Of a stretch of 64,000 nucleotides of DNA, positions 17,481 to 26,826 are shown piece by piece. Positions within the stretch are counted from its first letter, which is position 1. Each line of letters opens with the position of its first letter. The stretch comes from CAYTZH01 sp964442285 (GTDB taxonomy: Bacteria; Myxococcota_A; UBA9160; JAFDET01). Under the pieces are notes generated by a model, which worked only from the letters and a program-made list of their open reading frames with translations, had not been told where the DNA came from and ran no database searches. The position numbers and the translations under genes are program-made. The stretch spans positions 124,001 through 188,000 of the forward strand of contig CAYTZH010000001.1 in assembly GCA_964442285.1 (NCBI GenBank), given 5' to 3'.

Positions 17481-18602
17481 TCAGACGTCGGGCTGCAGGG
17501 CGTTCAGCTGCTCGACGGCGTCGAGGTACTCCTCTGCCATCCGTTGGATCACGTCCCGGACCGGCTCCACCTGGTTCATGGTGCCGACGACCTGGCCGAC
17601 GGGGTTGAAGGCCACCGGCTGCGCCTTCGCGGCGTAGCGATTGGTCCGGGACACGGCGTCGGCCGTGACCATGAACTGCAGGGGCATGCCCAGGGGATCC
17701 GGCGTGTCCTCGCGTCCCCAGGCGTCGGTCCAGTCGTTGCGCAGCATGCGGCAGGGCTTGCCGGTCCAGGAGCGCGACCGCACGGTGTCGTGGCTGGTGG
17801 CCCGCAGGTAGGACTCCTTCTGGGCCGGCGCCGCCTCGGCCTCCTCCACGGCGAGCCAGATCGACCCGGTCCACACGCCCTGGGCCCCCAGCGCCAGGGC
17901 GGCGGCCATCTGCCGGCCGTTGCCGATGCCGCCGGCGGCGAGCACCGGCAGCGGGGCCACCGCCTCGATCACCTGCGGCCAGAGCACCATGCTCCCGATC
18001 TCGCCGGTGTGGCCGCCGCCCTCGGTGCCCTGGGCGATGAGGAAGTCCACGCCCGCGGCTTTGTGGGCCAGGGCGTGCTTCACGCTGCCGCACAGGGCGC
18101 CCACCAGGCGACCCGCCTGCTGGATCTCCCGGATGACGTCGGCCGGAGGCGTTCCCAGGGCGTTGGCGATGAGCTTGACCTTGTCGTAGCGGAGGGCGGT
18201 CTCGACCTGGGGGCCGGCGGTGACCGCGGTCCAGCCCAGCAGCTCGCGCGCCTTCTCGCCCTCGGGCAGCTCCGGCACGCCGTGGTCCGCCAGCAGCTTG
18301 GCGGCGAACTCACGGTGCTCGGGCGGGATCATCTCGGCGAGCTTGGATTCGAGCGCGTCGGCATCGAGCTCGTCGCCCTTCCCCTCGTACTTGCCGGGGA
18401 TCACGATGTCGACGCCGTAGGGCTTGTCGCAGTGCTCCTCCAGCCAGTCGAGCTCGATGGCGAGCTGCTCGGCGCTGAAGCCCACCGCGCCCAGGACGCC
18501 GAAGCCGCCGGCGTTGCTCACGGCGGCCACCACGTCGCGGCAGTGGGTGAAGGCGAAGATCGGGAACTCGATGCCCAGGCGGCGGGCCAGCTCGGTGTTC
18601 AT
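17481..18602 (-). CDS. Nitronate monooxygenase family flavoprotein
   Basis: FMN-dependent TIM-barrel protein of 373 residues of the 2-nitropropane dioxygenase family. Conserved features include GGFGVLGAVGFS, FLIAQGTEGGGHTGEIGS (the GGHTG loop with the likely catalytic His) and VLAAGGIGNGRQMAAALALGAQGVWTG for phosphate binding. Family members oxidise nitronates, and many paralogues act in lipid or aromatic catabolism with unknown substrates. A good ribosome site (GGAGGTG) precedes the ATG. Upstream lies a KstR-like operator (18647-18660), which points to induction by a lipid-type CoA thioester. Confidence 0.9.
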   Translation of the reverse strand: MNTELARRLGIEFPIFAFTHCRDVVAAVSNAGGFGVLGAVGFSAEQLAIELDWLEEHCDKPYGVDIVIPGKYEGKGDELDADALESKLAEMIPPEHREFAAKLLADHGVPELPEGEKARELLGWTAVTAGPQVETALRYDKVKLIANALGTPPADVIREIQQAGRLVGALCGSVKHALAHKAAGVDFLIAQGTEGGGHTGEIGSMVLWPQVIEAVAPLPVLAAGGIGNGRQMAAALALGAQGVWTGSIWLAVEEAEAAPAQKESYLRATSHDTVRSRSWTGKPCRMLRNDWTDAWGREDTPDPLGMPLQFMVTADAVSRTNRYAAKAQPVAFNPVGQVVGTMNQVEPVRDVIQRMAEEYLDAVEQLNALQPDV

Positions 18603-18631
18603 GGGGTCACCTCCGGATCGGGAACCCGGAA

Positions 18632-18660
18632 GTTCTAGCCCAGAACTAGAACGTGTTCCA
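18632..18660 (-). promoter_or_regulatory. KstR-like TetR operator plus inverted repeat
   Basis: TAGAACGTGTTCCA at 18647-18660 fits the palindrome TnnAACnnGTTnnA known for the TetR-family steroid regulator KstR. It overlaps a second inverted repeat, GTTCTAG (18632-18638) with CTAGAAC (18646-18652). The pair lies 30-58 bases upstream of the nitronate monooxygenase start, where repressor binding would block the promoter. No TetR gene is in the window, so the regulator is unknown. Confidence 0.6.
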
Positions 18661-18665
18661 CTTGC

Positions 18666-19154
18666 TCAGGCGAGGGCGCGGTCGAGGGCCTCCAGCAGCG
18701 CCGGGTCGTCGGGCTTGGTGGCCGGCTCGAAGCGGGCCACCACCTGGCCCTGCTTGTCGACGACGAACTTGCCGAAGTTCCACTGGATGTCGCCGGGGCC
18801 CTCGGGCTGGGTGTCCTGGGCCGTGAGCCAGGCGTAGAGGGGATGCCGGCCGTCCCCGTTCACCTCGATCTTGGCGAACAGCGGGAACGAGACGCCGTAG
18901 CTCGTGCTGCAGAACGCCTTGATCTCGCTCTCGCTCCCCGGCTCCTGGCCCAGGAACTGGTTGCACGGAAAGCCCAGCACCTCGACGCCCGCGCCCTGCC
19001 GGTCTTCGTAGAGCTTCTGGAGCTCGGTGTACTGGGGCGTGAGCCCGCACTTGCTGGCGACGTTGACCACCAGGCAGGCCTTGCCGCGGAACTCGCCGAG
19101 CGAGCGCTCGTTGCCGTCGATGTCCTTCAGGGTGAAGTCGTGCAGGCTGGTCAC
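18666..19154 (-). CDS. Glutathione peroxidase (Cys type)
   Basis: Thiol peroxidase of 162 residues that reduces peroxides with glutathione or thioredoxin. The catalytic triad is visible: Cys36 in NVASKCGLTPQY, Gln66 in LGFPCNQFLGQE and Trp125 in IQWNFGKF. Cysteine replaces selenocysteine; Cys82 (KAFCSTSYG) may act as resolving residue as in thioredoxin-dependent forms. The GTG start at 19154 overlaps the stop of the upstream SnoaL-like gene and has a GGAG site close by. Confidence 0.92.
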   Translation of the reverse strand: MTSLHDFTLKDIDGNERSLGEFRGKACLVVNVASKCGLTPQYTELQKLYEDRQGAGVEVLGFPCNQFLGQEPGSESEIKAFCSTSYGVSFPLFAKIEVNGDGRHPLYAWLTAQDTQPEGPGDIQWNFGKFVVDKQGQVVARFEPATKPDDPALLEALDRALA

Positions 19155-19663
19155 TCCGATTCCTCTCCGTTCTCGCTTGGGGTTTCGGCGGCCTCCGCGA
19201 AGCGGTTGGCCGTCAGGCGGATCGGCCCGTCGGCGGGCCGCGGCAGCACCTCCTCGTAGATGCGCTCGTAGCCCGTGGACCGGATGCGCCAGGCGCCGTC
19301 CCGGACCACGTAGGTGTCGCGGTAGTAGGCGGTGCCGCGGATGTTCACGCCGTGCTGCAGGTCGATGACGTTGTCCCAGAGCGCCCAGCTCCCGGCGGCC
19401 GAACCCTCGCCGCTGAGCTCGATCTCCGGGTGGTGGACCTGGTGGGCGGTCAGGATCGTGGCCCGCCCGAGGGCGCCCACGAGGAACTCCAGGATCGCGT
19501 CGCGGCCCTCGAAGGCGTACCGGCCGTCGCCGTAGGACGAGGTGGCGTCGGGGGTGAAGAGCGCCCGTAGGGCGTCCCACTCCTTGTGGTCCAGGTGGCG
19601 GAGGTAGCGGTACTTGAGCTGCTGGATCTCCTCGATCGCGAGCAGGCGCTGCAGGTCGTCCAC
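19151..19663 (-). CDS. SnoaL/BaiE-like NTF2-fold protein
   Basis: Protein of 170 residues with the cone-shaped NTF2 fold. The order LKYRYLRHLDHKEWDALRAL, then AHQVHHPEIELSG, then IRSTGYERIYEE closely follows the pattern of bile-acid 7-alpha-dehydratase BaiE and related SnoaL-like proteins; the Tyr, Asp and His that line the pocket in that family are present. Activity on a steroid is an inference, supported by the KstR-like site and SDR in the same gene group. The GTG start is 2 bases after the SDR stop. The Ser/Glu-rich tail (SENGEESE) is encoded by a segment resembling an intergenic repeat elsewhere in the window. Confidence 0.75.
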   Translation of the reverse strand: MDDLQRLLAIEEIQQLKYRYLRHLDHKEWDALRALFTPDATSSYGDGRYAFEGRDAILEFLVGALGRATILTAHQVHHPEIELSGEGSAAGSWALWDNVIDLQHGVNIRGTAYYRDTYVVRDGAWRIRSTGYERIYEEVLPRPADGPIRLTANRFAEAAETPSENGEESE

Positions 19664-19665
19664 GT

Positions 19666-20643
19666 CTACGGCGCCCCGCCGAGCTCGGAGAAGCGCACGC
19701 CGGTCTCCTCCTCGGAGCGCGCCCACAGCCGCGCGGCGTCGCCCGCGTCGTAGGCCCGGGACACGGCCCGGCAGCGCTTCGGCGGCCCCGCCAGCTCCTG
19801 GAAGCCGCCCGGGCCGAAGTACTCGCCGCCCTCGACGTCGTCGGCGCAGGCCGCGTAGAGGGTGGGGAGGGCGCCCCCTTCGGCGCTCTGGGCGGCGACG
19901 CGGTTCAGCAGGCTCATGAAGCCGCCCTGGAGCCGGGAGCCCAGCATCTGCGGGCCCCGGTGCTGGAGCTCGGTGGCGGCGTAGCCCGGGTGGCAGGCGA
20001 CCGCGATGCACTCGGCCCGGCCGGCCGCCCCGAGGCGTCGCTGGAGCTCGAAGGTGAAGAGCAGGTTGGCGAGCTTGCTCTGGGCGTAGGCCCGCCAGGT
20101 GCCCAGGCGCCCGTAGCCGCCGCGCTCGTAGTGGAGGTCGTCGAAGCGGATGCGACCCGGCTTGTGGGCGGTGCTGCTCACGGTGACGACCCGCGCGCCG
20201 CCGTCGCTCGACCCGGTCTCGAGCAGGCGACCCAGCAGGAGCCCCGTCAGCGCGAAGTGGCCCAGGTGGTTGGTGCCGATCTGCATCTCGAAGCCGTCGG
20301 CGGTCTTGCGGTAGGGCAGGGCCATCACGCCGGCGTTGTTGACCAGCACGTGCAGGCGGGGCTCGTCGGCCAGCAGGCCCTCGGCGAACTTGCGCACCGA
20401 GTCCAGGCTCGCGAGGTCGAGCTCGCGCAGGGAGACGTCGGCGTCGGGCGACTCGCGCCGGACGGCGTCGCGGGCGGTCTCGCCCTTCTGGAGGTCGCGG
20501 CAGGCCATCACCACCCGGCCGCCGCGTCGCGCCAGCACGCGCACGGCCTCGAAGCCGATGCCGCTGTTGGACCCCGTCACCACGAAGGTGCGGCCCGCGA
20601 GGGACGGGACGAAGTCGGTGGTGGGAGCGGAAGCGGCGGGCAT
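19666..20643 (-). CDS. Short-chain dehydrogenase (retinol dehydrogenase-like)
   Basis: NAD(P)-dependent reductase of 325 residues. It has the [11 protein letters not shown] dinucleotide motif near residue 20, VNNAGVM, and the catalytic YAQSK motif. The [15 protein letters not shown] segment suggests NADP preference and the RDH/WWOX-like branch, which reduces retinal, sterol or other lipid carbonyls. It is first in the unit with the SnoaL-like and peroxidase genes and has a GGAGG ribosome site. Its promoter shares a symmetric -10 box with the divergent phosphatase gene. Confidence 0.88.
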   Translation of the reverse strand: MPAASAPTTDFVPSLAGRTFVVTGSNSGIGFEAVRVLARRGGRVVMACRDLQKGETARDAVRRESPDADVSLRELDLASLDSVRKFAEGLLADEPRLHVLVNNAGVMALPYRKTADGFEMQIGTNHLGHFALTGLLLGRLLETGSSDGGARVVTVSSTAHKPGRIRFDDLHYERGGYGRLGTWRAYAQSKLANLLFTFELQRRLGAAGRAECIAVACHPGYAATELQHRGPQMLGSRLQGGFMSLLNRVAAQSAEGGALPTLYAACADDVEGGEYFGPGGFQELAGPPKRCRAVSRAYDAGDAARLWARSEEETGVRFSELGGAP

Positions 20644-20662
20644 GGGAGGACCTCCGCTCGAA

Positions 20663-20670
20663 AGTATACT
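20663..20670. promoter_or_regulatory. Palindromic -10 element shared by divergent genes
   Basis: AGTATACT is its own reverse complement and gives a good TATACT -10 box on both strands. On the plus strand it ends 6 bases before the GTG of the phosphatase gene, so that transcript would start at or next to the start codon. On the minus strand it would give a short leader with a GGAGG site for the SDR gene. No clear -35 was seen. Confidence 0.5.
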
Positions 20671-20676
20671 CCGGGC

Positions 20677-21558
20677 GTGATCGCCGTCTCGCGCCGCGCG
20701 CGCCTTGCCCCGATCCCGGCCCTCCTGCTGTGCGGAGCGCTCCTCGCGGGCTGCGCCGGCTCCCGGTCCGCCTACGCGCCCGACGCGGGCGAGCGGCTCG
20801 TGCCCCTGGAGGGCTCCCACAACTTCCGGGACCTGGGCGGCTACCGCACCGCCGACGGACGCCAGCTGCGCTGGGAGCGCCTCTATCGCTCGGACACCCT
20901 CTCCGGCCTCACCGACGACGACGTGGACGCGCTCCAGCCCCTGCGCCTGCGCACGATCGTCGACCTCCGCTCCGAGCGCGAGCGCCGCGAGGATCCCGAC
21001 CGGGTGCTCGAGCTGGCGCCCGACACGGTGCTGGCGCTGGAGGTGGAGGCGGTGGGCCTCGACCCGGTCACCCTGCGCGACAAGATCCGCACCGGCGGGA
21101 TCATGGCCCTCGAGCTCGAGGCGGTGATGCTCGACGCCTATCGCGCGTTCGAGACCCACGCCCCCGTCTGGCGGGCCTTCTTCGACCAGCTGGAGCAGGA
21201 GGAGAGCTATCCCCTGGTCTTCCACTGCACGGCGGGCAAGGACCGCACGGGCTTCGCCGCGGCGCTGGTGCTCCTGGCCCTCGGGGTGCCCGAGGAGACC
21301 GTGGTGGAGGACTACCTCGCCACCAACGCCTACCAGCAGACCATGCGCGAGGCCGTGCTGCGCTGGGTCCCCCTCTACTCATTCTTCCGGACCGAGCCCG
21401 AAGACCTGCTGCCCCTGCTCGAGGCCCGGCGCGAATATCTCGCCCTGTCCCTGGAGGCGGTGCGCGCCCGCTGGGGCTCGGTGGACGCCTACCTGGAGGA
21501 GGCCCTGGGCCTCACGCCCGAGCGCCTCGACGCCCTGCGAGCGCGGCTGCTCGAGTAG
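20677..21558 (+). CDS. Lipoprotein tyrosine-phosphatase-like protein
   Basis: Protein of 293 residues with an N-terminal lipoprotein signal (lipobox LLAGC) and a DSP/PTP-like phosphatase domain. The P-loop [10 protein letters not shown] (Cys near 184) has the C-x5-R motif; [13 protein letters not shown] and [10 protein letters not shown] match the bacterial MptpB/Y_phosphatase3 family, which often acts on phosphotyrosine or phosphoinositides. It would sit in the outer or inner membrane facing the periplasm. The GTG at 20677 is chosen because it precedes the signal peptide and lies 6 bases after a TATACT box, suggesting a leaderless mRNA. Confidence 0.88.
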   Translation: MIAVSRRARLAPIPALLLCGALLAGCAGSRSAYAPDAGERLVPLEGSHNFRDLGGYRTADGRQLRWERLYRSDTLSGLTDDDVDALQPLRLRTIVDLRSERERREDPDRVLELAPDTVLALEVEAVGLDPVTLRDKIRTGGIMALELEAVMLDAYRAFETHAPVWRAFFDQLEQEESYPLVFHCTAGKDRTGFAAALVLLALGVPEETVVEDYLATNAYQQTMREAVLRWVPLYSFFRTEPEDLLPLLEARREYLALSLEAVRARWGSVDAYLEEALGLTPERLDALRARLLE

Positions 21559-21585
21559 CTACTCTCGGGGTCTGGAGGGTTCCCC

Positions 21586-22245
21586 ATGCGCTTCCTGCGT
21601 TCCCACAAGCTCCGCATGCCGACCGCCGAGGAGGCCCTGCCGGGCCGCGAGCGGCCCATGCCGGTGGCGCCGCGCCACGCCGTGCTCGGCACGCCCCTCG
21701 CCCCGCCCTGGAGCGACGACCCGGCCGAGGCGGCGCGCCTGGAGCTCGCCCTCTTCGGCCTGGGCTGCTTCTGGGGCGCCGAGCGCCTGTTCTGGGAGAC
21801 CGGGGGCGTCCACTCCACCGCCGTGGGCTACGCCGCGGGCTTCACGCCCAACCCTTCCTACGAGGAGGTGTGCAGCGGTCGCACCGGTCACAACGAGGTG
21901 GTGCGGGTGGTCTTCGATCCCGAGCGCACGGGCTACGACACCCTGCTGCGGCGCTTCTGGGAGGGCCACGACCCCACCCAGGGCATGCGCCAGGGCAACG
22001 ACCTGGGCACCCAGTACCGCTCGGGCATCTACGTGTACACCGACGCCCAGCGCGCCGCGGCCGAGACCTCCCGGGAGGCCTACGCCAAGGCCCTCGCCCA
22101 GGCCGGCTACGGCGACGTCACCACCGAGATCCTCGAGGCCCCCGAGTTCTACTACGCCGAGGACTACCACCAGCAGTACCTGGCCAAGAACCCGGCCGGC
22201 TACTGCGGCCTGGGCGGCTGCGGCGTCGGCTTCCCGACGTCCTGA
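21586..22245 (+). CDS. msrA: Peptide methionine sulfoxide reductase MsrA
   Basis: MsrA of 219 residues, repairing methionine-S-sulfoxide in proteins. The catalytic GCFWG motif has Cys61; the C-terminal [12 protein letters not shown] carries candidate resolving cysteines. TVGYAAGF, GHNEVV and the YHQQYL segment are typical. The N-terminus is about 50 residues longer than the core fold, without a signal peptide. It follows the phosphatase gene by 27 bases and has a TGGAGGG ribosome site, so the two may be co-transcribed. Confidence 0.95.
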   Translation: MRFLRSHKLRMPTAEEALPGRERPMPVAPRHAVLGTPLAPPWSDDPAEAARLELALFGLGCFWGAERLFWETGGVHSTAVGYAAGFTPNPSYEEVCSGRTGHNEVVRVVFDPERTGYDTLLRRFWEGHDPTQGMRQGNDLGTQYRSGIYVYTDAQRAAAETSREAYAKALAQAGYGDVTTEILEAPEFYYAEDYHQQYLAKNPAGYCGLGGCGVGFPTS

Positions 22246-22277
22246 CCGCGGGTCCTCTTCGGGAAAACCCGCAGGTC
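22244..22277 (+). terminator. Strong hairpin at msrA stop codon
   Basis: GACC-GCGGGT (22244-22253) pairs with ACCCGC-A-GGTC (22267-22277), a 10-bp stem with one bulged A. It begins inside the msrA stop codon. There is no T-tract, so it may be a terminator or an mRNA-stabilising 3' structure. Confidence 0.45.
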
Positions 22278-22460
22278 GGCCTCCGCCGGAACCCGAAGGG
22301 GCAAAAGACACGAGGGGAGACTCGGCCTACGCCGTCGGGTGTCGGTGCATCGACGTAGGAGCATTCTTGCGTCCATCTAGGGTTTGTTTGTCCCGCTGTC
22401 AGCAGGCGGCTGGGATAAGGTGGCCCCGTTCTTTCGCTTTCATCGGGGGTGGGAAGGCGG
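22246..22460 (+). other. Hairpin-rich spacer between msrA and the hybrid kinase
   Basis: This 215-base gap is less GC-rich than its surroundings. After the msrA hairpin come a short CCC/GGG hairpin near 22292-22300, CGAG..CTCG (about 22311-22324), and a longer stem CCTA/CGTCG with CGACG/TAGG (22326-22359). A TAAGGT box near 22415 could be the -10 of the kinase gene. The ordered hairpins could be a structured RNA, but I do not recognise a known riboswitch. Confidence 0.35.
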
Positions 22461-24095
<1,635 letters not shown>

Positions 24096-24098
<3 letters not shown>

Positions 24099-24116
24099 GG
24101 CCGACGCCGGGCCTCA
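24096..24116. terminator. Bidirectional terminator containing both stop codons
   Basis: TGAGGCC (24096-24102) and GGCCTCA (24110-24116) form a perfect 7-bp stem with a 7-base loop. The left arm starts with the TGA stop of the kinase gene and the right arm holds the TGA stop of the convergent acyl-CoA ligase gene. Confidence 0.6.
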
Positions 24117-25559
24117 GTCCGGCGATCCGATGCGCGCCGCGCGCAGGGCGCTGCGACGCAGCTTGCCCGCGTCGTCGCGCAAGGGATGGTCCACCCACTC
24201 GAGGCTACGCGGCCGCTTGTAGCCCACCAGGTGCGCGGCCAGATGCGCCTCGAGCTCGGCCTCGAGGGCGGGGTCACCGCGCCGCTCGGGCGCGATCTCG
24301 ACGAGGGCGTGGACGCGCTGGCCCCCGTCCTCCTCGGGCAGCCCGATCACCGCGCTGGAGTGCACGTCGGGATGGGCGTCGAGGGCCGCCTCGACCTCCG
24401 CCGGGTACACGTTGCGGCCGCCCACCAGGATCATGTCGCTGCGTCGGTCGCCCAGGTAGAGGTAGCCGTCTTCGTCGAGCCAGCCCATGTCGCCCACCGA
24501 CTCCCAGCCGTCGCTCGTGGCGCGGGCCTCGGCGCCCACGTAGCGGTAGGTGGAGCCCGGCCCTCCTGCGGGCATGAAGTAGATCTCGCCCAGCTGGCCC
24601 GCCGGCCGTTCGGCGCCGGTCTCGGGATCGAGGATGCGGATCCGGCTGCCCACCGAGGGCCGACCCACCGAGCCCGGGTGCGCCAGCCACTCGCGTCCCG
24701 TGATGAACGTGCCGCCGATGCGCTCGCTGGGACCGTAGGCCTCGTGCATGACGTCGGCGCCGAGCCAGTCGATCCAGGCGCGCATCAGCCAGGGCGGGCA
24801 CGGAGCGCCGCCGGTCATGACGAAGCGCAGGCTCGAGACGTCGTGTGCCGCCCGCTCGGCCGCGGGCAGCCGCCAGATCCGCAGCATCATCGTGGGTACC
24901 ACGAGCATGCGGTCGGCCCGGTGGCGAGCCACCAGGGCCAGGCAGCGGGCGGCTTCGAAGCGCCGCATCACCACCGCCGTGGCGCCCCCGAACAGGGCCT
25001 GCCAGGCCGCGCTGAAGGGCGCCGCGTGGTAGAGCGGTCCCGGAACCAGCATGGCGTTCTCCGCGGCGAACAGGCGCGACGGCGCCTCCGGGTCGTAGAG
25101 CCCGGGGTTGGCCGCGACGATGAGCTTGGGCAGACCGGTGCTGCCGCCCGACGCCATGGCGCGCTCGTGGGGCGGGACGGCGTCGGGAAGCGGGCCGTCG
25201 GAGCGGTGGGGGTCCGCCGCGAAGCCGGGCTCCACCACCAGAGCGGGGCGGGCGCGCTCCTCGAGGGCGCGGCGCTCGTTCGCCGGGAGGCTCGGCGAGA
25301 CGGGGTTGGGCACGGCGCCGAGCTTCCAGGCGGCCATGCAGGCCTCGAAGAAGGCGAGGCTGCCCGGGAGGGCGAGGGTCACCCGGTCGCCAGCCTTCAC
25401 GCCGCGGGCCGCGAAGGTGCGCGCCAGCCGGTTCGCGCGGCGCTCGAGCTCGGCGCGGGTCAGTCCCTCGTCCTCGGCGTAGACCGCCGGCCGATCGGGG
25501 TCGGCAGCGGCCAGGCGGGTGAGGACCTGCCCGTAGGAGAGCTTGCCACCCTCGGGCAC
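24114..25559 (-). CDS. AMP-forming acyl-CoA synthetase/ligase
   Basis: ANL-superfamily ligase of 481 residues that would adenylate a carboxylic acid and transfer it to CoA. The P-loop-like motif is ASGGSTGLPKLI (about 140-150); EAYGPSERIG, GDMGWLDEDGYLYLGDR and the hinge/catalytic DMILVGGRNVYPAEVE segment are present, with the terminal Lys in DDAGKLRRSAL. Slightly shorter than most (500-550). It starts with GTG only 7 bases after the HspQ stop, so both are on one transcript. The substrate cannot be read from sequence; fatty or aromatic acids are likely. Confidence 0.9.
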   Translation of the reverse strand: MPEGGKLSYGQVLTRLAAADPDRPAVYAEDEGLTRAELERRANRLARTFAARGVKAGDRVTLALPGSLAFFEACMAAWKLGAVPNPVSPSLPANERRALEERARPALVVEPGFAADPHRSDGPLPDAVPPHERAMASGGSTGLPKLIVAANPGLYDPEAPSRLFAAENAMLVPGPLYHAAPFSAAWQALFGGATAVVMRRFEAARCLALVARHRADRMLVVPTMMLRIWRLPAAERAAHDVSSLRFVMTGGAPCPPWLMRAWIDWLGADVMHEAYGPSERIGGTFITGREWLAHPGSVGRPSVGSRIRILDPETGAERPAGQLGEIYFMPAGGPGSTYRYVGAEARATSDGWESVGDMGWLDEDGYLYLGDRRSDMILVGGRNVYPAEVEAALDAHPDVHSSAVIGLPEEDGGQRVHALVEIAPERRGDPALEAELEAHLAAHLVGYKRPRSLEWVDHPLRDDAGKLRRSALRAARIGSPD

Positions 25560-25566
25560 GGGCGAT

Positions 25567-25899
25567 TCAGCTCACGGGGGGACGCCGGAGCACGTAGCGC
25601 CCGTCGTCGTCGATCTCGAAGTACTCGTCGATCAGAGGATGGCGACACGGCTCGTCGCTCTCGTCCACCACGAGGTTCTGCTCCGAGACGTATGCCTCGT
25701 AGGTGCTCTCGGCGTTCTCGGCCAGCACGTGGTAGTAGGGCTGGTCGCGGCGTGGACGGCGATCCGCGGGGATCGAGAGCCACCACTCTTCGGTGTTGCT
25801 CATCTCGGGATCGACGTCGAAGACCACGCCGCGGAACGGGTAGAAGCGGTGGCGCACCACCTCGCCCAGGCGGTAGCGGGCCCGAGGAATCTCGTCCAT
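25567..25899 (-). CDS. hspQ: HspQ/YccV-like heat-shock protein
   Basis: Small protein of 110 residues of the HspQ (hemimethylated-DNA-binding YccV) family. The conserved segment RYRLGEVVRHRFYPFRGVVFDVDPEM and the motif QPYYHVLAE match the family, in which HspQ modulates Lon proteolysis. The C-terminus is rich in Asp/Glu (DEYFEIDDDGRYVL). A TATGCT box lies 6 bases before the ATG, so the mRNA is probably leaderless. The gene leads a two-gene unit with the acyl-CoA ligase, an unusual pairing. Confidence 0.9.
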   Translation of the reverse strand: MDEIPRARYRLGEVVRHRFYPFRGVVFDVDPEMSNTEEWWLSIPADRRPRRDQPYYHVLAENAESTYEAYVSEQNLVVDESDEPCRHPLIDEYFEIDDDGRYVLRRPPVS

Positions 25900-25905
25900 G
25901 GCGCC

Positions 25906-25911
25906 AGCATA
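25906..25911 (-). promoter_or_regulatory. -10 box of hspQ (leaderless arrangement)
   Basis: TATGCT on the minus strand with 6 bases to the hspQ ATG and no room for a ribosome site. The usual 6-8 base distance from -10 to transcription start puts the +1 at the A of the ATG. Confidence 0.5.
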
Positions 25912-25943
25912 GCCTCGGGGCCGACCCGCTCGCGAGCCGGTCG

Positions 25944-26732
25944 CTAGAAGCCAGCGGGGATCTTGATGGGCCAGTTCGACGCGACGGTGCCCCCGTCCAC
26001 CTCGAACACCTTGCCCGTCACCCAGCGGCCCGCCGGAGACGCCAGGTACAGCGCGCAGGCGGCGATGTCCTCCACCTCGCCCAGGCGGCCCAGCGGGGTG
26101 AGCGCCTCCATCTGCGCCTTCAGGTCGCCCTTCACGAACGTGCCAAGGGCGTCGGTGAGGGTGGCCCCGACGGCGATCGCGTTCACCCGCACCCGCGGCG
26201 CGAACTCGCAGGCCATCAGGCGGGTCATGTGGGCGAGGGCGGCCTTGGCGGTGCCGTAGGCGACGAAGCCCGAGTCCACCAGGTGACCGAGACCCGAGGA
26301 GATGTTGACTACGTTGCCGGCGTCCGCGTCGAGCAGGAGCGGCAGCACCTCCCGGGTCAGGTGCATCGCCGAGGTGACGTTGAAGTGGAAGGCCTGCTCG
26401 AACGCCGCGTCGCTCAGCTGCAGGACCGGTGTCGGCGGCGAGCCGCCCGCGTTGTTCACCAGCACGTCGAGCCGGCCGAAGGCCTCGCGGGTGCGGGCGA
26501 CCAGGGCGTCGAGCTGCTCGCCCTCGGTGACGTCGCAGGGCACGGCCTCGGCGCGCCGACCCAGCCCGCGGATGGCCTCGGCGGCCTCCTCGATCGGGCC
26601 GCGGCTGCGCGCCGCGAGCACGACATGGGCGCCGGCCTCCGCCAGCGCCTGGGCGATGCCCCGGCCGATGCCCCGGCCCGCGCCGGTGACGAGCGCGACC
26701 CGGTCGGTCAGACGGAAGCGATCCAGGATCAT
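25944..26732 (-). CDS. Short-chain dehydrogenase/reductase (classical)
   Basis: Classical SDR of 262 residues. TGAGRGIGRGIA binds the dinucleotide, VNNAGG follows, and the catalytic Ser-Tyr-Lys set is NISSGLGHL and YGTAKAA. The C-terminus has the usual GGRWVTGKVFEVDGG. A GAGGAGG ribosome site precedes the ATG. It lies alone between HspQ and the divergent pentaheme lipoprotein gene. Substrate unknown; hydroxy-fatty-acyl or hydroxysteroid oxidation would fit the neighbours. Confidence 0.9.
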   Translation of the reverse strand: MILDRFRLTDRVALVTGAGRGIGRGIAQALAEAGAHVVLAARSRGPIEEAAEAIRGLGRRAEAVPCDVTEGEQLDALVARTREAFGRLDVLVNNAGGSPPTPVLQLSDAAFEQAFHFNVTSAMHLTREVLPLLLDADAGNVVNISSGLGHLVDSGFVAYGTAKAALAHMTRLMACEFAPRVRVNAIAVGATLTDALGTFVKGDLKAQMEALTPLGRLGEVEDIAACALYLASPAGRWVTGKVFEVDGGTVASNWPIKIPAGF

Positions 26733-26813
26733 CGACGGTTCCTCCTCGCGGCGCGGTTCGCGCCGAATCGGGCCGGGCAATCGGCGCCGCATCGTAACGC
26801 GCCCGACGCGGGC

Positions 26814-26819
26814 TAACCT
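26814..26819 (+). promoter_or_regulatory. Candidate -10 box of pentaheme gene (leaderless arrangement)
   Basis: TAACCT, a TANNNT box, 7 bases before the GTG of the multiheme cytochrome. There is no ribosome site in between. Confidence 0.35.
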
Positions 26820-26826
26820 CCCCGCC

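Noticed and set aside
17481..20643. A complete steroid degradation cluster
   Set aside because: Only a nitronate monooxygenase, SDR and BaiE-like protein are present; no ring-cleavage (HsaC/KstD) or side-chain beta-oxidation genes are in the window.
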